Below are positions 11,562 through 23,063 of a DNA stretch of 64,000 nucleotides, in pieces. The notes beneath the pieces are model-generated. The model saw only the letters and a program-made list of their open reading frames with translations, made no database searches and was not told the origin of the DNA. Source of the stretch: Metallyticus violacea (taxonomy: Eukaryota > Arthropoda > Insecta > Mantodea > Metallyticidae); assembly GCA_030762175.1 (NCBI GenBank), contig CM060833.1, forward strand, positions 6,637,001-6,701,000, written 5' to 3'. Every line of letters begins with the position of its first letter. The stretch's first letter is position 1. Both the position numbers and the translations under genes were made by a program.

Positions 11562-12281
11562 GTTTGTTTCTTTTTTTGTTTACTTTAGGACGCTATAACA
11601 TCTGAGGTCTTCATCAGCGTTCCGTCCAATTCATGGCCTGAAATGGTAGATAAATTTTGCTCAGAGGCCTCCTCTTTCAGGCTTGAGGTTCTTTTACCTG
11701 CCGGGCCGGACTTGATTCGAGCCCCTCCCGGAAGGGAGTTGTCCGGATTGGGTTGGACTCGGCTTGGCAGTGGACCCGTCACTCACGGGCAATTGAGGAC
11801 CTACGATGGCGGCGTGTCCCAGGGGAGTGCCGCAGGCGTGTACCCTGGGGGACGGTGCGCCTGAATCGCCGTTGTTTGTAGGGAGGGTGGTGGCTACCTT
11901 AATGCTGGGGTGATTCATCTCTTAAATACGAGTAGGTCTAAGCTAGCATGACCTATCCACCAGTGAGAATCTGGAAGCTAAGGGAACTTAGCGCGCCTGG
12001 GCGACGCAATCGTCTGCAGCCGAATGGCGGGTCGGTTTAGGAAACAAGGTGCCGTCCTAATGCAAAAACCTACGGGTGGCACAGACCTCTGTGTTGTACC
12101 CCTGGACCTAGGGCTTAGTAAACCCGACGCAACCAGTACATCTACGACAAGGGATCCACGGTTTTACTTCCCTTTCGAAAAATTGTTTAGGCCCGAAAAA
12201 ATCCATCGACCCCTAGCTAGTATTGAACTACGATCTCGGGTCAGCGAGGCAAATATGGTTACCACTAGGCCACCAGGACCA
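11562..12281 (-). mobile_element. SINE1 split by a GC-rich retroposon
   Basis: The SINE1 tail and body lie at 11562-11702 and its remainder, including the tRNA-like head (GTTACCACTAGGCCACCAGGACC in plus reading), at 12132-12281. About 430 bp of unrelated GC-rich sequence separates them. The join falls between TGCC and GTAAATG of the SINE1 consensus. The two halves together account for one near-complete SINE1. Confidence 0.8.
11703..12131 (+). mobile_element. GC-rich retroposon, copy 1, nested in SINE1
   Basis: This segment is homologous to 47460-48022 in the opposite orientation. Shared blocks include GTCCGGATTGGGTTG, GTGTCCCAGGGGAGTGCCG, CTGCAGCCGAA, and TGCCGTCCTAATGCAAAAACC followed by CAGACCTCTGTG. 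It starts further inside the repeat than the other copy, as expected for 5' truncation of a LINE-like retroposon. No coding frame with recognisable motifs is present. The class is unknown; a non-LTR retrotransposon 3' region is the simplest inference. Confidence 0.7.
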
Positions 12282-12341
12282 ACAATTGCTCAGATACCGG
12301 GTTCATTTTTATTACATTTTCAATTCTGTTCAATTGAGTCT

Positions 12342-12980
12342 TCAGTATGAAGGCCTGGCAATCGGCTGTGGAATTGACGTCTCATAATTTGTCCCTGGGA
12401 TTTTAGCGGCTCTGATATCTGAGGATGGTGTGTTGCGTATGGACTTCTTCAGGTTGTTAAGTCTTGTTATTCCAGTATGAGACGGCGTCCTGATAATTGG
12501 TGCTGGTATTATCTTAGAGGGGCCGTTATGAGATGAAAATAAACACGGTGAGCGTGTTGAGCTGTTCTTGGCCTTGAGTATCTCTTGCAGAGTGAAGTGA
12601 TGGATGTCTGAGTCAGTCAGATCGGAACTGGATGTGCCTGGTTTGGTCTGGCGTGCGCTGGCTCTAGGCGATCGGCGCTGACACATGACCCGGAAAGCAA
12701 GGGCACATGGGTGGCCGACGAAGTGTCCCGGGCTCTCGCACGTGGCCCAGTACTTGTGTCGGCGTGACAACATCCTGAGAGCCTCGTAGTGACATCGGGG
12801 AGCAACTCAGCGGTGTGGCCATACCGGTAGCACTGCCTACTTCGCTCTGCTATATCCAGTCCGTTATCCAGGGCCTGCACAAACAGAGTGGGACTAGTGA
12901 CAACCCACCACAGAAAGACCGTATTCTGGTTGTGCGAATTGCTCAGACAGGTGTTTAAAGAGGGAAGGCAAAACTTTTTC
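12342..12980 (-). pseudogene. Possible non-LTR retrotransposon ORF1 (zinc-knuckle) remnant
   Basis: Two overlapping minus-strand frames (12617-12982 and 12342-12773) together give a GC-rich coding-like stretch. It contains QCYRYGHTAELL in one frame and CESPGHFVGHPCA in the other, which resembles successive CCHC-type zinc knuckles of Jockey-like ORF1 proteins if one frameshift lies between them. A Ser/Pro/Arg-rich tail follows. The knuckle residues are incomplete, so the call is tentative. No endonuclease or reverse transcriptase is found nearby. Confidence 0.4.
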
Positions 12981-13019
12981 AAAGGTAAGTGAACCCAAAA
13001 TATTAATACCGCTGCTTAT

Positions 13020-13740
13020 TTTGAGAGAAGGCCGTCAATAACATTAAGAGCCCTTCAGAAGTTCTTAATATTTCACTGGGTGTCACCGAGAAGTTGGTCA
13101 CTGAAAAGGTGCACATGAGACGTGTTTGTGAACGGTGGGTTCCAAGACTGCTGCTTGCTGTTGAAGATGTGCGATTTCTTTAAAAGGTCATCACTGCTGA
13201 CGAAACCTGGGTACATTATCAGAGCAAAGCTCTGTGTGGAATCTCCATCATTGACAACATCTTCTGCTACTGCTGGGAAAGTTATGGCCATTTCATGTTT
13301 CTTTATTCAAGGGATTGTATGATCTGCACTGGGCAATACTACGGAGATGTTCTGAAAACTCTGTGAAGCCATATCACATGCAAAAGGTCATATTTCCGTG
13401 AAAAAAGTTGAATGCTGTACCACGATAATGCACGGCCCCATAGCGCTAAAGTTATTGCTGAATATCTTCCAACAATCAAGTGAAGCGGTTCCCTCATACA
13501 CCCTAGAGTCCAGTTTTAGCCCCGTGTGACTTTTTCTTTTTTTTAAATTGAACAAAAACCTTCCTAGGAGGAATTTTCCATGGTCAGAAGCAGCGATGAA
13601 GGCTGCGGAGGTGATTCTGAAGGACCTGTCAAAAATTGTTTTCCAGCACGTCTTTGAAGACTGGCCAAAACACTCGGACAGGTGCAGTCTTATCAACGGG
13701 TACTACTGTGAGAAAGGACATTAAAATTATGATTGAGTAA
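13020..13740 (+). pseudogene. Mariner B transposase remnant
   Basis: A broken transposase reading ITADETWVHYQSK near 13190-13225 (first catalytic aspartate in the ADETWVH position), a CYCWES region near 13263, and HDNARPHSAKVIAEYLP at 13422-13473 (second catalytic aspartate). Several frameshifts and stops follow and the third catalytic motif is unrecognisable. The end, near LEDWPKHSDRC, matches the tail of family B. The element termini were not found with confidence. Confidence 0.82.
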
Positions 13741-14366
13741 AGTAAAAAATAAAAAAGTATGATTTAAATTAAGGAACGCGTGTTACATTTAATACGACTA
13801 AGGATACGCTAATTGTAAAGGGAAACTGCGTCTGTAGTCAGACACAAAAAATAGATCGTTACTCTAAAGCGAGCAGCTTAAGTTTTCCTTCTTACTATTT
13901 GCGGATATGGGTTGCATAAATTAAAGATGACGTTACCCTTTCGGTTATCGCGCGATTTCGACGTGACGGAAGTCTGACGTAACAGGGGCGGAGTTCATTA
14001 TCCATTCATCACAACATCCTCCATGAACGCTATCCAAACAAACCTCCGTCATGTATGGGTCGAAAAGCCTTCCTGCATTTGGAATCTGGCCCGTTTATGT
14101 CGCCTTTTCTAGCGATGTTTTATAACACGTTACGAAATTAATATTGGACATGCTCCAAATTTTTAAACAACCCTGCGTATTTAGCAGTTAATCAACCACG
14201 ACCCGTCTTCTTTAATAATGGTCTAGGTTTCCAAAAAAGTTAACCGCTGAATTTAAATGTACAAGGTGTTTCAGAGTCGCCTTTAAATTTTCAGGAATAG
14301 GCAACCCACATTACGCCGGAAGGGCTAGGCATTTACCTAGCTGTTAATTACTAACAGCTGAAAGAG
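13741..14366. other. Unassigned sequence
   Basis: No gene or repeat recognised. A mixed GC stretch at 13940-14110 has no long frame. Confidence 0.45.
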
Positions 14367-14652
14367 TTTTTTTTGTTTGTTTATTTATGGACGCTCTTTA
14401 ACATCTCACAGGTCATCAGCGTCCCATTCAGGGCGTGAAACGGCCGACAAATTTTGCTCAGAGGCCCCTTTTTTCAGGCTGGAGGTTCTTTATCGTGCCG
14501 TAAATATACGACACGGGACCCTCGGCTTTACTTCCCTTCCTAAGGAAGCCATAGGATTTTTACGCCCGGAAAAAATCCATCGGTCCTGGCCGGGTTCGAA
14601 CCCGCGATCTTGGGTTTAGGAAGCAAGTAACCACTACACCACCAGGACCGAC
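14367..14652 (-). mobile_element. SINE1 copy
   Basis: A nearly complete minus-oriented SINE1 with T-rich tail at 14367-14390, body motifs CAGGCTGGAGGTTCTTTATCG and CTTCCTAAGGAAGCC, and head CCGGGTTCGAACCCGCGATC at 14589-14608. It directly abuts a foldback-like arm on its right. No clear target duplication was seen. Confidence 0.9.
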
Positions 14653-14797
14653 ATTAGTGAATGTAAAGATGATATCAAGGGCTCAGTTCATAAACATGGC
14701 TACATTTAAAAATACCAACACAGTATAGCTTTGTCTATCAATGGTTATGTATTTCATTTAATTAATAGTATGCTATTAATTCTTGTGGTTTAATCTC

Positions 14798-14881
<84 letters not shown>

Positions 14882-14915
14882 CTAAAAATGTGGTTCCTCT
14901 TTTGTGATACAGTAC
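14653..14915 (-). mobile_element. Foldback-like family, fragment H (right-arm piece)
   Basis: The run from GTGAATGTAAAGATGATATC to CTAAAAATGTGG matches the outer part of the right arms at 22.3, 29.8, 38.2 and 44.9 kb. Inner modules and the tip are missing. An AAT microsatellite lies inside it. Confidence 0.8.
14798..14881. repeat. (AAT)n microsatellite
   Basis: About 28 AAT units follow GTGGTTTAATCTC, the same arm position at which the copies at 22.4 and 29.9 kb carry AAT runs. Confidence 0.97.
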
Positions 14916-17270
14916 TTGTTGACAGGCTCATTGCAATTCTCGCTTGAAGTGCAACCGATTTGCACTTGTGCCTTTCAACACTAATATTACTATATAGTTT
15001 TCTACTCTATGCGTAATAAGAAAGCACATAGGTTTCAAGTTGGGTTCAGATATATTTTAGATGTGTCTACACCTTTTAAATGAATTTTTGGATATTTAAA
15101 TGTGGCAACTTGGCTCGTATTGCTTTAAGTTTTTGGTTCAAAAAATGAACCTTTGGTTTTAGGCATAATATAAAACTTAATATTTTGCACATTACACCCA
15201 CGTATAATTTTTGTTTGTTTGTGGAATTTAAATATGGCCAGCATGCTGTTTCACACAACACATCTTTTATTTATTTATTTATTGTCATTTGTCCTAATTT
15301 ATATATTTTTAACGTTAGGTCTATTTTTGTTAAAAACTATGTAAGGTATATCTTTGAATTCTTTTGTGCAGTGGAAAACACTGTGCACTATGTAGATGGT
15401 GAAAGCTTATAACCTTTGCATGCATGAGAGTACTGAAAACAAGAATATAAAATTTGAAATTTGCATAAAATAATGACATTATATGTAGATATTTTCAAAA
15501 TTTGTTTTTTTATTTAAATTACACATTACTTAATCAGTAAATGTTTCCAAACTGATTTTAAAAACTGAAAATGCTGAGATTAATAATTTATGGGTAAAGT
15601 GCACCCAGCACACCAAAAATGTTGAAAAGTAATATTTTTTCCGTTTTATTAAAATAATTATAAAATAATAATTGAGGTCAGAAAAATTTAAAAACCGTTT
15701 ATAATTTAGAAATAATCTTAATAGGTCGTAAATTTTTCATTTCGATAAACAGTATAGAATTTCAGAAAACTCTGCTTCTATTCTGTATTATATCTGTACT
15801 AAGTGCCCTTAAAAATTACTGTAGTTGGTTCTGTGGGTTGAAAGGAACACCTTCATAAAAATACTTGTCACGAGTACATTGCCGAGCAATTATATTAATA
15901 TCTTAAAATCGACTTCGAAACAAATAGCGATACATTGATTGTAAGGTATCTTGTGCTTCAATAATCTTCTGTTGGTCCGCATTGATGAAGAAAGGCTAAA
16001 CATTTTTAAAAAACGAAGCTTCGGAAATCATTGCCACTGAAGATATTTGAACAGGATCCCACGATTAACATTCCCGCTGGAGTATTTATATAGTTGATAA
16101 AAAATTCTGTTATTTTTTTTTTTTTTTTGACAGGGCTGAAATTTCAAGCGTTGGCAAAATGAAATGCCCCCAAAAAATAAAATTAAGACAGTGCTGGCTT
16201 CTATACAGACTCGGCGCATTCGTGTCGTCCATAATATGAATGTGTTATCGTCGTATATGTACTGGAGAGATTCATAATGCATTGAAATCACTGAAACTAA
16301 AAACATGCTTGTTAGTGTGTGTGTGCCTACAAAAATATTCCCTACTTGTCTTTTAGGTAATTTATGTGATATAGAAATATTTCGACCCGGAGCTAAGGAC
16401 GCCTGTTCTCCGTATTGATACGCGATAACAGCAACACTGCAAGCTGTTGGTTGGCCAGAGGCTGGAGAAGGTCAATTTCCCATTAGAAAAACACTGTACC
16501 TTTTCATCCATCGTTAATATTATTAAATTAATAATAACGGCAACATTTCAGAATGGTTCTCGTTTCGCTGGCCGCAGGCACTGAGTAAAGTCGGTCAAAA
16601 ATGTTTCGATTCACAAATAATAAACATCTTTTACCTAAACGAGAAAATTTGGATCCAAAATATTCCCGTAGAAGACATAACACATAATAGCAAGATAATG
16701 ATCGACACATAACTAATACAAGTTTATCAATATCTGTGGGGGTAACCAGGCAACCGACAAGCGGCTCAGTCGATACTGCAGCGCATCTGTAATTACCTGC
16801 CGAGTAGAAAGCTATACGTCATTAATATTAATATTCTCTGCGGTGAAAGGAAGAAGAAAAATAAAATATTCCCATAGTCAGACTCGACAGGTCTTCAAGG
16901 ATACGGCGTCCACGTGCAGTGGCCAATGGTCAGCACGCGTGGGTTTTAGGGTACGCACAGATATGCCAGATAAACCCGATAAGCAAAGCAGTTTGTAGAG
17001 CAGTTTAGGGTCTTTAGTTCATTTGAAGGCAGGGGTATTTAATCATTTCCTCCTTTTTGGTTGTTTTCAATAAATTTAACACATGAAACACTGAAATTTC
17101 AAAAGACGAACACTTTGCTGCAAGAATGTTTTTGTCATCCTTCCCGACCCCTATAATGGGGAGCTCTATATAGTACGTGACGAAATTTTAAAATTTAAAA
17201 ATATCTATTTTTTTTAGATGAGTGATTATTTTAACACAATAATACTCAATCCTATAAAATTTAACACTCA
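14916..17270. other. Unassigned AT-rich sequence
   Basis: No gene, tRNA or known repeat seen in about 2.3 kb. Frames at 15076-15412, 16028-16306 and 16528-16710 are short and without motifs. A poly-T run lies at about 16112-16128. Confidence 0.45.
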
Positions 17271-17745
17271 GCGTCACGCAAGAGCTGCTTAAACCAAGAA
17301 ATTTGCTCACCGAAATGAATAACTTTTAATAAAAATTAACATAAAATCCAAATTATGGCCTTTTTATTAATTAATTTACATACATTTTAAATAGTATTAT
17401 TATTGATATTAAATCACAAAACTAATGGTATATTATTAATTAAATTAAACATATGGCCACTGGTAGATAAAACTAAACTGAGTAGGTATTTTTAAACATT
17501 TTTAAATGTAAATTAGGCATTGATATCATTTTTACATTCACTAAAACATAGAAAAACAACAGAAAGTTTCGAGTTACATTTTGTATTTAAGATGATGTTC
17601 ACATGTTTCAATAAAACAAAAACATGTTACTATTTAAAAGCAATTACAATGTGTGTTTAAGATGATGTTCACATGTTTCAATAAAACAAAAACATGTCAC
17701 TATTTAAAAACAATTGCAATGTACTAAGTAAATAAAATTGCTGTG
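17271..17745 (+). mobile_element. Foldback-like family, copy B (left arm, truncated)
   Basis: The tip GCGTCACGCAAGAGCTGC at 17271-17288 is followed by the arm in the same order as at 36.1 kb. A short internal duplication repeats TTTAAGATGATGTTCACATG at 17583 and 17648. The copy stops at about 17745, before the TTTTCTGAAGG block, so modules and right arm are absent. Confidence 0.75.
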
Positions 17746-18056
17746 ATGTTAATTTGATTCACTTTCATGGGTTTCCATTCAATATATCTTGTGAAGGTAT
17801 CACCAAATCCAGTCAAAATATTAAAAAGTAAACCTACCATTTCTCAAAGCTAAGCTTTTTCGGTATTTAAACGACCACATTTTAATGAAAGCATAATATT
17901 TTTCTGTACATTTATTTCTCTGCAGCGTTCCTTTCCTTTGTGTTTCGGTGTTTTCCTTCCTTAGCATTGTGTTTCCCCTTCTACTGGTGTAAAAGAACGG
18001 GCATCAAAAGAGTTGCAGTGTAGATTAAGAAATGTTATATTTTTCTGCCCGTTTAC

Positions 18057-18113
<57 letters not shown>

Positions 18114-18594
18114 TTTTATGCTTTACTACTTTCTTAAGCCTCTATATTTTTACATTCGTTTTACTTTTCCAGTTTTCCTTTTTATTTACTTTGAGTCACT
18201 TTCCATTTCTGCCCCAGGCTTTTCCTCAAACCGAAGCTGTGATGACAGCCATATATTATCACTCCCTAATTCCGTTGAGACGATCATTTTGTGATCACAC
18301 AGTGCCGCCCTTTGCAGCTGGCTCATATCAGCTCCACAATTTATGGCCATCTCCTCATGTAAACGTATTTACCAAAGTCTAACAGTCTTCGCTGGTCGGC
18401 GGAGACGCCGGCTGTCACAAAGAACTCTCTGTTTGAGTATAAAAGGAGGATACTGCAAATATTTTTTTATTAAAACTAAAACTGTCACAAGGAACCAGCT
18501 GGATTTCTGTGCTTTGCTGTATAATCAATAGACAGTGCACTTTTAGACGTTAGAAACAAAATTAAAATGTGTTAAAATATATTTAATTTTTTTA
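17746..18594. other. Unassigned sequence with ATT microsatellite
   Basis: Only the ATT run at 18058-18111 is identifiable. The two overlapping frames starting at 18013 and 18032 encode poly-isoleucine or poly-leucine from that run and are not considered genes. Confidence 0.5.
18058..18111. repeat. (ATT)n microsatellite
   Basis: An uninterrupted ATT run of about 18 units. Confidence 0.97.
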
Positions 18595-18960
18595 GAGCCT
18601 TCAGAATTGTTTCCTCAGCCTACATCACTGTTTCTGATGACAGAAAATACATCTTTCCAAAGATGTTTCTTCAATTTAGGAAAGGAAAACGTCCAACGGG
18701 GCTAAATTTGGACTATAGGGAGGGTGAGGGACGCGCTGTATTTTTTATACTTGTAAGATATTCAGCAACAACATTGTGTGGTCGTGCATTATCGTGATGC
18801 AGCATCCATTTTGCATTTGATATGGTTTAGCATAGTTTTCAGGACATCTCTGTAGTATTATCCTGTTACAATTTTGCGTGCAGGTAAACATTTCCTTGAA
18901 TATCGAAAAATAAGGTGACCGTAACTTTTCCAGCAAAAGAAACCAAAGAAGTGTTCAGAA
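18595..18960 (-). pseudogene. Mariner B C-terminal remnant
   Basis: The minus strand reads LHHDNARPHNVVAEYL around 18740-18805, the second catalytic motif of family B, followed by a degraded YSPDLAP region near 18700-18725 and a tail cognate to 61300-61690. The N-terminal half is missing and the remainder is broken by frameshifts. Confidence 0.72.
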
Positions 18961-19020
18961 TTTAGGGCATAAACTGAGTTCTACACTGCTATGAACTTCT
19001 CATACATTGTTATAGAGAGT

Positions 19021-19230
19021 ACCGCCACGGGTGGCCGAGGTCGTTAAAGCGGGGATTCGTGAGCGGGAGGTCTGGGGTTCGACCATACTCCGTGACAGGT
19101 TTTTTCCAGGTTTTCCTCAGTCCACATAAATGGCAAATGCTTGAGAGATAACCTTAAACTAGGCCTGGAACGTTTCCTTCTTTAACAAAAATGTTTTACA
19201 AAGTTATCATTTTATCATTAGTGTCCACCG
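19021..19230 (+). mobile_element. SINE2 copy
   Basis: Plus orientation, with head GCCACGGGTGGCCGAGGTCGTTAAAG (A-box region) and GTCTGGGGTTCGA (B-box region) at 19024-19082. The 3' part ends in GTGTCCACCGCCTCAG near 19222-19237 and is slightly shortened relative to the 45.3-kb copy. Confidence 0.88.
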
Positions 19231-19280
19231 CCTCAGTCTCAACGGAGAGTTTGCTTTTCCTTACGGCACAGCTCGATATT

Positions 19281-19396
19281 TAAAATCTCAGGTCATGAAC
19301 GTCCCATTCAACTCAGGGCGTGAAACGGCTGACAAATTTTACTCAGAGGATTGTCCTTTCAGGCTTGAGGTTCTTTATCGTGCTGTAAATGTACGA
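19281..19396 (-). mobile_element. SINE1 fragment
   Basis: Only the tail-side half of SINE1 is present (CATTCAACTCAGGGCGTGAAACGG to CGTGCTGTAAATGTACGA). It stops abruptly where mariner coding sequence begins at about 19405, so a deletion or recombination joined them. Confidence 0.85.
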
Positions 19397-19404
19397 GGAA
19401 CTGG

Positions 19405-19614
19405 TTGGCAGGTGGTTCCACATCCCCATAATCTCCCAATCTTGCCCTCTTACTTTCTCCTTTTCAGTTCTACATCCAACAATCTTCAAGGGAACTCCTT
19501 CGTAAACGAAGAAGTTTTACAAACTTGGCTTGACCATTTCTTCACCTCTAAACCAGCAGACGTCTTCGGTGAAATCAAAAAACTACGCCAGCGTTGGGAG
19601 AGAGTCATAGAAAA
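19405..19614 (+). pseudogene. Older mariner C-terminus, interrupted by mariner A copy 2
   Basis: One frame reads through the transposase C-terminal region: a degraded HPPYSPDLAPS-like segment (PHPHNLPILPSYF, with the third catalytic aspartate lost), then NNLQGNSFVNEEVLQTWL, FFTSKPADVF and LRQRWERVIENEG. It stops where mariner A copy 2 starts. The likely continuation is found on the far side, at 20893 onward. It resembles the 23.7-kb remnant (SLSNNHRGNSF). Confidence 0.78.
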
Positions 19615-20892
19615 TGAGGGTAGGTCCATAAGTTTCCGGCCTCGACGATAAGGATTATCGCCTTCACAAAACCCTTATCGGTGTCATACCTTATCTGTTA
19701 AGTAAATAATTACAGCTGTGTTCAGTTGTTCAGATGTAGTTGCATAAAGAAGGCTATGTGTACAAGATTGTAACATGTTCAAAATTAAGTATCGAGCTGT
19801 TATTAAGTTCTTCATCAAAAGAAGGACTTACTCCAAATGAAATTAAACAGCGATTGGACGATGTATATGGGGAAGCTACCCCTCATGTTCTACCGTAAAA
19901 GAATGGGGAAACTTTTTCGAATGGGTTGAGAAAGCATTGAATACGAAGAGTGTGCAGGCCGGCCCTTGGAGGTGCTCACTCCTAAAAACTTCGCTCTTGT
20001 GGAAGAAGAAATTATGGAAGACCGGCGGCTCAAAGTTACAGAAATAGCAGCAAGGTTGGGTCTTTCTAAAACAACAGTCCTTCGAATTATTCATGAACAT
20101 TTAAACATGAATAAGGTTAGTGCAAGATGGGTGCCTAGACTTCTTTCCTCAGTCCAAAAGCAGCAACGAGTGATCTGTTGTCAGGCATTTTTGGAGCTCT
20201 GCCGTGGTAACGAGAGAGAAGTTCTATAAACTATTGTTACAGGAGATGAAACTGTGGTCCTCTACTATGATCTCTTGTCAAACAGAGAGTCAATAGAGTG
20301 TCAGGCATAAACCTGGCGAAGCACCGCCTCTAAAGGCCAAGGTCACTCAGTCAACCAAGAAGATCATGGCCACAATCTGTTGGGACTGTGAAGGAATGCT
20401 CTTCATTGACTTCAAGGAGAGGAACATCACAGTATATGGAGAGTACTATGCTGGTCTACTGCACAAACTACGTGCTTCCATCAAAGAGAAAAGGCGAGGA
20501 AAGCTGAGTGGTGGTGTGCGCCTTCTTCACGACAACGCGCCTGTGCACACAGCTCTTGTTGCAAAGGAAGCTGTGAAGAAATGTGACTTCAAGGAGATCG
20601 ACCATCCACCCTACAGCCAAGATCTAGCTCCCAGTGACTATTTCCTCTTCTCAAAACTCAAGAAGGACCTTCGAGGAAGGAAATGTAAGTGTGACGAAGA
20701 AGTGATGGATGCTGTTTTTGCCCATTTCGCAAACAAGACTTCTGGTTATTTTTGGCGGGGATTGAAATGTTAATTCAAAGACATGAGAAGTGCATTGTAA
20801 TAAAGGGTAACTATGTTGAAAAGTGAAATATAGTTTTTGTTTTTATCGTACCTAGAAAATGGTTAGGTCGGAAAATTATGGACCAGCCCTCG
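19615..20892 (+). mobile_element. Mariner family A, copy 2 (best preserved)
   Basis: The termini GGTCCATAAGTTTCCGGCC (left) and the inverse of GGTCCATAATTTTCCGACC (right) enclose about 1.28 kb. The right target dinucleotide TA is at 20893-20894; the left one is altered. The copy is full length, with the 5' leader, a transposase frame and the conserved 3' tail. Confidence 0.92.
19775..20773 (+). pseudogene. Mariner A transposase (broken, all catalytic motifs visible)
   Basis: The start codon is the ATG of ACATGTTCAAAATTAAG. Long frame pieces at 19966-20229 and 20366-20773 give the second helix-turn-helix (GLSKTTVLRIIHEHLNMNKV), GDETVVLYYD near 20245-20274 (first catalytic Asp), HDNAPVHTALVAKEAV near 20527-20574 (second) and YSQDLAPSDYFLF near 20611-20649 (third, with Q for P). 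A frameshift lies near 19817, a TAA near 20227, and further breaks near 20290-20320. The ORF ends at the family's usual position. Confidence 0.9.
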
Positions 20893-20950
20893 TATTTTAC
20901 TGATTATTTTCTTTTTCCTATTTATCTCAAATGAAAACCTTACTATATAA
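20893..20950 (+). pseudogene. Tail of the older mariner beyond the insertion
   Basis: From the right target TA, the sequence TAT TTT ACT GAT TAT encodes Y-F-T-D-Y, which fits the conserved end of mariner transposases after the RWERVIENEG stretch at 19.6 kb. This supports insertion of copy 2 into the last codons of that gene. Confidence 0.6.
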
Positions 20951-20984
20951 TTCATCAGCATGATATTACTTACGTTATGCTAAG

Positions 20985-22446
20985 AATAACAAGATTTTCA
21001 CTTTTTTACAGCGAAGTTACTAAAAGCAATATAGTACTAGGTATAGGTTCGCTAACCAGCAAAATTGGACCATTGGGGATGGGGGTTAACCCTAAGCGAA
21101 AATTTTCTGAAAAAAATATAAAAAAAATCGCTCTACCATCCGCAATTATTTTTTCCTCAACGACAAAGGGTACATTTCTTTGAAATAAATTTATAAACCT
21201 GGTTTCCAAAAATCAGAGGAATTGGGCTATAAGAAGTGGGGGTATACCTGAAAAACGAGTGTGGGGGTTAAAGCGAAATTTAAGCATCGTTCTAGAGATC
21301 ACAGATTAATTTTTTTATAAAAGTAAACTCGATATGTACTGTTGAAATACTCTTCCTGAGTTTTTATACTCCTACTGTATTTAATGGCATATACCGAGTT
21401 TCCTATCAATAAATTGCAGCCGCTATAAATATATTGCAACAGCTTGAGCTGTTTTTAAAATTAGTTTTAATCCCCAAAATTTTTTCAGCACTACCTTACG
21501 TCCGAGTGGCCTGTTTGCCAATATTTTCGAAAATTGTTTTTATAAATTTATTTTAAAGGTTTTTACTGAGTTTAGTTTACTGGTTAACGAACTCGACGAA
21601 TCGTTTGTCAATTGATAGCTATTGGGGGAGTTTCGTTGAGAGAAATCCAAAATTGTGACCGCTAGAGCATTAACAGACATTAATTTTTAGTCATTTTCGG
21701 TGACTAGTAGGTACGATCGATACAGGTCTGGATAGATTAGTAAAAGATCGTTTCAATGGTATGACCACAATAGCTTACATTCATTCAGAAATCGCTGAAA
21801 AAAATAAATAAAATAAAATAAAAATAAATTAGCTAAAAATTAGATGCTTTATGGGTACAGCTGCAATAGTTTCATTCCTTCGAAATTCGCTAAAAGCGTT
21901 CTTTCGTTTAATTTGCCCTCCATTGTTTTAAAATAAAAGGACAAATTAATTCAGTACATATACTGTATTTATAACGATGCATTGTTTTATATTTAACAAA
22001 AGTATCGTCGTGAAGATAGCAAATGTGAAATATTAATCTAATATGTGTATGAGAATTATATTTGTTTATAAGAACGTTCTGTAATAACCTTCAGAAAACG
22101 TTTACGTTACATGTTAATAACATTTAAATTAAATTTCAAAGTCACCGAAAATCGATGAAACTTCGATTGTTTTTATTTGTTTAGTACATTGCAATTGTTT
22201 TTAAATAGTGACATGTTTTTGTTTTATAGAAACATATGAACATCATCTTAAATACACAATGTAACTCGAAACTTTCTGTTATTTCTCCCTATTTTAGTGA
22301 ATGTAAAGATGATATCAAGAGCTCAGTTCATAAACATGGTTAAATTTAAAAATGTTTAAAAATACCCACACAGTATAGCTTTGTCTATCAGTGGTCATAT
22401 ATTTTATTTCATTAATAATATACCATTAATTTTGTGATTTAATATC

Positions 22447-22503
<57 letters not shown>

Positions 22504-22700
22504 CTTATAATTGTGGTTTCTCTTTTGAAACACTTATAGGTTGCAAGAATTCCACTTTTGTTCCCCTAATAACACAGTAATGTAATAACTTATTCCATTT
22601 CATTAATCAATAAGGTCATAATTTGGATTTTATATTCATTTTTAAATTTAGTCTACTGAGAAATTCGCTTAGTTTACCCAGTACCTACGTAACGGAATTT
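20985..22700 (-). mobile_element. Foldback-like family, copy C (modules and right arm)
   Basis: Forward modules (GGTTCGCTAACCAGCAAAAT, CTCTACCATCCGCAATTATT) occupy about 21020-21320. Inverted ones (GAGTTTCGTTGAGAGAAAT, TAACGAACTCGACGAATCG) occupy about 21360-21700. The right arm follows (21900-22700) and ends in GCTTAGTTTACCCAGTACC. The left arm is not found. The right arm carries one unit of the segment that is tandemly expanded at 8.7 kb. Confidence 0.75.
22447..22503. repeat. (AAT)n microsatellite in a foldback-like arm
   Basis: About 19 AAT units at the arm position after GTGATTTAATATC, homologous to the run at 14.8 kb. Confidence 0.97.
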
Positions 22701-23030
22701 TATATTTGTTATATTTGTTCCGTGGAGGTGCGGTTGAAAGATTTAGAGGAGAATTTCCTCCCCTCGAAAGTATATGTACAATGAACACTACTTGTCGCAT
22801 GAAATAAAAATATATTAACTAAGATGGGTTAAATATGGAGCTAAAGATACAATTCTGGGATACCATGACAGCGTTTTTGTCCATATGTTGCAAGAGCGCT
22901 TGATATTTTGCCCGTAAAGTGCTACTGCATCTACCTTATTGTCCAGATTTGGCTCCCAATAGCGTTTAGGTGAATATTTTTATTTCTAATCCTATCACAT
23001 ACTATAAACAGCGTCACTGGCGTAATTAGT

Positions 23031-23063
<33 letters not shown>

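Noticed and set aside
18013..18382. Two frames rich in Ile or Leu that look like membrane segments
   Set aside because: Translations of the ATT microsatellite in different frames.
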